The position numbers and the translations under genes are program-made. Positions 6,486 through 7,882 of a DNA stretch of 7,882 nt are shown piece after piece (the stretch's first letter is position 1; the number at the start of each line of letters is the position of its first letter). The notes beneath the pieces were generated by a model that did not search any database, had not been told where the DNA came from, and was given only the letters and a program-made list of their open reading frames with translations. This stretch comes from an uncultured Eubacteriales bacterium (GTDB lineage: Bacteria > Bacillota > Clostridia > Oscillospirales > Oscillospiraceae). The stretch spans positions 1 through 7,882 of the forward strand of contig ONTN01000096.1 of NCBI GenBank assembly GCA_900320765.1, written 5' to 3'.

Positions 6486-6510
6486 CTGTTTTTTGCGCTT
6501 ACCTTATAAT
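6481..6510 (+). promoter_or_regulatory. Possible rightward promoter toward spoVAD
   Basis: TTTACC (6481-6486), an 18-base spacer and a perfect TATAAT (6505-6510) read on the plus strand. The -10 shares bases with the leftward promoter because TATAATTATA (6505-6514) is a perfect palindrome. spoVA genes are normally read by the forespore sigma factor SigG; I find no convincing SigG promoter here, so this may be a minor promoter or a chance by-product of the palindrome. Confidence 0.35.
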
Positions 6511-6517
6511 TATATCA
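6509..6517 (-). promoter_or_regulatory. Extended -10 promoter of the SPFH gene
   Basis: On the minus strand TGATATAAT (TATAAT at 6509-6514 with TG one base upstream) is a perfect extended -10 element. The -35 region at 17-base spacing is poor (TTCCAT), which extended -10 promoters tolerate. Transcription would begin near 6502, giving a leader of about 65 bases. I see no clear match to the ECF (SigW-like) promoter that drives the B. subtilis counterpart. Confidence 0.6.
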
Positions 6518-6577
6518 GCAAAACGCCTCTAATGGAAGAAGTTTTTTATTATGTTTTTGTAAATATTGAATTTTTTA

Positions 6578-6605
6578 TCTCCCGCGGAGAAGAATAAGCG
6601 GGAGG
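6578..6605 (+). promoter_or_regulatory. Hairpin covering the spoVAD ribosome binding site, with an alternative fold
   Basis: TCTCCCGC (6578-6585) pairs with GCGGGAGG (6598-6605): 8 bp, one of them G-U, with a 12-base loop. The 3' arm contains the spoVAD ribosome binding site GGAGG (6601-6605), 8 bases before the ATG. The same left arm can instead form TCTCC (6578-6582) with GGAGA (6586-6590) around a 3-base loop, which would free the site. The two folds exclude each other. The pairing is seen directly; a regulatory role is inference. Confidence 0.45.
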
Positions 6606-6613
6606 TGATTTTT

Positions 6614-7621
6614 ATGGGAAAGAGAGTCGGAAAGCGGAGCGTCGCTCTCGACGCGCCCCCGGTGATAATCGCGTCCGCCTGCACGGTCGGCGGCAAGGAG
6701 GGCGAGGGCCCGCTCAAAGAAAGCTTTGATACGATATCTGACGACAGCTATTTCGGAGAAAAGACCTGGGAAAAGGCTGAGAGCCGGATGGTTCAGAATA
6801 CTGTCGCCTCCGTTCTCGCAAAGGCGGCGCTGTCTCCGGGGGATATCGAGCTCGCATTCGCGGGCGACCTTGTAAACCAGTGCACGGTCTCCTCCTTCGG
6901 CCTGAGGGAGAGCGGCATCCCCTACTTCGGGGTCTACGGCGCCTGCTCGACTATGGCGGAGACGCTCGCTCTCGCCTCGATGGCGGTGAGCTCCGGCTTC
7001 GCGTCAAACGCCATGGCGGTGACGAGCTCGCATTTCTCAACGGCGGAGCGGCAGTACCGTATGCCCCTCGAATACGGCGGTCAGAGGCCGCCCACGTCCC
7101 AATGGACGGTGACGGGCTGCGGCGCGCTTATAATCTCCTCAGGCGGAGTCGGCCCGAGGGTCACGGGCATAACCCCCGGCGTTATCACAGACGCGGGGAT
7201 AACGGATGCAAACAATATGGGCGCGGCGATGGCTCCCGCGGCACACGATACGCTTACGGCGCATTTTGAGGATTTCGGCAGGTCTCCCTCGTATTACGAC
7301 CTTATCGTCACGGGCGACCTCGGCTTTACTGGCGCCGATATTCTGCGCGATCTTTTCCGGCGCGACGGGGTCGAGCTCGGCGCGGGCTATACAGATTGCG
7401 GTATGCTGATATTCGACCGGGAACGTCAGGACGTGCACTCCGGCGGCTCGGGCTGCGGCTGCAGCGCGAGCGTCCTTGCGGGATATATTCTGAACGGAAT
7501 GAGAAGCGGCAGGTGGAAAAAGGTGCTTTTCGCCGCGACGGGAGCTCTCCTCTCCCCCACCACCACGATGCAGGGCGAGAGCGTGCCCTCTATCGCCTGC
7601 GCCGTCTCGATAGAGGTGTGA
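6614..7621 (+). CDS. spoVAD: Stage V sporulation protein AD (dipicolinic acid channel subunit)
   Basis: 335 residues, close to the usual length of about 338. SpoVAD is a soluble thiolase-fold protein at the forespore/spore inner membrane that binds dipicolinic acid and is needed for its uptake in sporulation and release in germination. Recognisable parts are the N-terminal PPVIIASACTVGGKEGEGPL, TWEKAESRMV (51-60), the thiolase-like Cys turn YGACSTMAE (108-116), the family signature SSHFSTAERQYRMP (138-151), QWTVTGCGA (163-171), TDANNMGAAMAPAA (197-210), YYDLIVTGDLG (227-237) and GALLSPTTTMQ (310-320). ATG at 6614 is preferred over an in-frame upstream start at 6566 because GGAGG (6601-6605) lies 8 bases ahead of it and the family begins here. 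It is transcribed divergently from the SPFH gene and followed after 4 bases by spoVAE. spoVAC, normally just upstream, is absent from that place. Forespore-specific expression is expected from family knowledge, not shown by the sequence. Confidence 0.96.
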   Translation: MGKRVGKRSVALDAPPVIIASACTVGGKEGEGPLKESFDTISDDSYFGEKTWEKAESRMVQNTVASVLAKAALSPGDIELAFAGDLVNQCTVSSFGLRESGIPYFGVYGACSTMAETLALASMAVSSGFASNAMAVTSSHFSTAERQYRMPLEYGGQRPPTSQWTVTGCGALIISSGGVGPRVTGITPGVITDAGITDANNMGAAMAPAAHDTLTAHFEDFGRSPSYYDLIVTGDLGFTGADILRDLFRRDGVELGAGYTDCGMLIFDRERQDVHSGGSGCGCSASVLAGYILNGMRSGRWKKVLFAATGALLSPTTTMQGESVPSIACAVSIEV

Positions 7622-7625
7622 TCTT

Positions 7626-7882
7626 ATGGATATAATGACCTATGTAAAAGCTTTTGCAGTCGGCGGGGCGATCTGCGCCGTCGGCCAGATACTGATAGAC
7701 AAAACGCGGCTCACGCCCGCGCGGATACTGACCCTTTTCGTATGCCTCGGCGTGGCTCTCGGCGCTCTCGGCTTCTACGAGCCCCTCGTCAAATGGGCGG
7801 GAGCGGGCGCGACCGTGCCTCTCACCGGCTTCGGGTACAATCTGGCTAAGGGCGTGAAGAAGGCCGTCGGCGAGTCCGGTCT
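7626..7882 (+). CDS. spoVAE: Stage V sporulation protein AE, 3' end beyond the window
   Basis: The first 85 residues are present, of the 115-120 usual for the SpoVAE (SpoVAEB) type. The start is ATG at 7626, with GAGGTG (7613-7618) 7 bases upstream inside the end of spoVAD; a second ATG at 7635 is a less likely start. Two hydrophobic segments are seen (about 6-24 and 33-50). Family motifs are GGAICAVGQILIDKT (13-27), LTPARIL (29-35), GALGFYEPLVKWAGAGA (46-62) and VPLTGFGYNLAKGVKKAV (64-81). It is an integral membrane subunit of the spore dipicolinic acid channel. The 4-base gap after spoVAD points to co-transcription and probably coupled translation. Identification is firm; the C-terminal end is not visible. 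Confidence 0.95.
   Translation, partial: MDIMTYVKAFAVGGAICAVGQILIDKTRLTPARILTLFVCLGVALGALGFYEPLVKWAGAGATVPLTGFGYNLAKGVKKAVGESG

Noticed and set aside
6500..6613. A SigG or SigF promoter for spoVAD
   Set aside because: I looked for GYWTA/GHATR-type -35 and CATnnTA or GGnnAAnMTR -10 elements at the right spacing; the best trial (GTTTA at 6480 with CTTATAA at 6503) matches too few positions to claim.

Overview
The window comes from an endospore-forming, anaerobic-type member of the Clostridia (Bacillota) with a fairly high GC content. The evidence for this is a spoVAD-spoVAE pair, strong AGGAGG ribosome binding sites, U-rich hairpin terminators, a GTP-dependent PEP carboxykinase, and a secreted protein with bacterial Ig-like and copper-amine-oxidase-type stalk domains. 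I cannot name the species.

Layout. Positions 1-1172 (+) hold the 3' part of a secreted Ig-like/copper amine oxidase N-terminal-domain protein. It converges on a GTP-type phosphoenolpyruvate carboxykinase gene (1223-2992, -) across a short bidirectional hairpin terminator. Upstream of pckG is a 235-base gap (2993-3227) with a promoter, an inverted repeat, and the terminator of the next minus-strand unit. That unit reads, in transcription order, SPFH-domain protein with two C-terminal zinc ribbons (5324-6436, -), double zinc-ribbon membrane protein (4163-5266, -) and TPM-domain membrane protein with a Gly-rich tail (3228-4148, -). These three families match the products of B. subtilis ydjI, ydjG and ydjH, which there share an operon with pspA and help place PspA at the membrane. 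Here the gene order differs and no pspA lies inside the window. A strong intrinsic terminator sits between the first and second genes of the set.

Positions 6437-6613 are a 177-base divergent regulatory region. It has overlapping promoter-like elements built on a perfect palindrome (TATAATTATA), a 7-bp inverted repeat, and a hairpin that would bury the spoVAD ribosome binding site. Rightward from it run spoVAD (6614-7621, +) and the start of spoVAE (7626 to the window edge, +). They encode parts of the channel that moves dipicolinic acid into and out of the spore; spoVAC, the usual gene ahead of spoVAD, is not there.

How the genes relate: the SPFH/zinc-ribbon/TPM set looks like one membrane-associated module. 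pckG is a separate central-metabolism unit, spoVAD-spoVAE is a sporulation unit, and the first gene is a surface protein of visibly lower GC. I find no RNA gene, CRISPR array, insertion sequence or phage gene. The most noteworthy signals are the SPFH/zinc-ribbon/TPM module with its internal terminator, the SPFH protein with an apparently shortened domain end, and the two-state hairpin at the spoVAD start.
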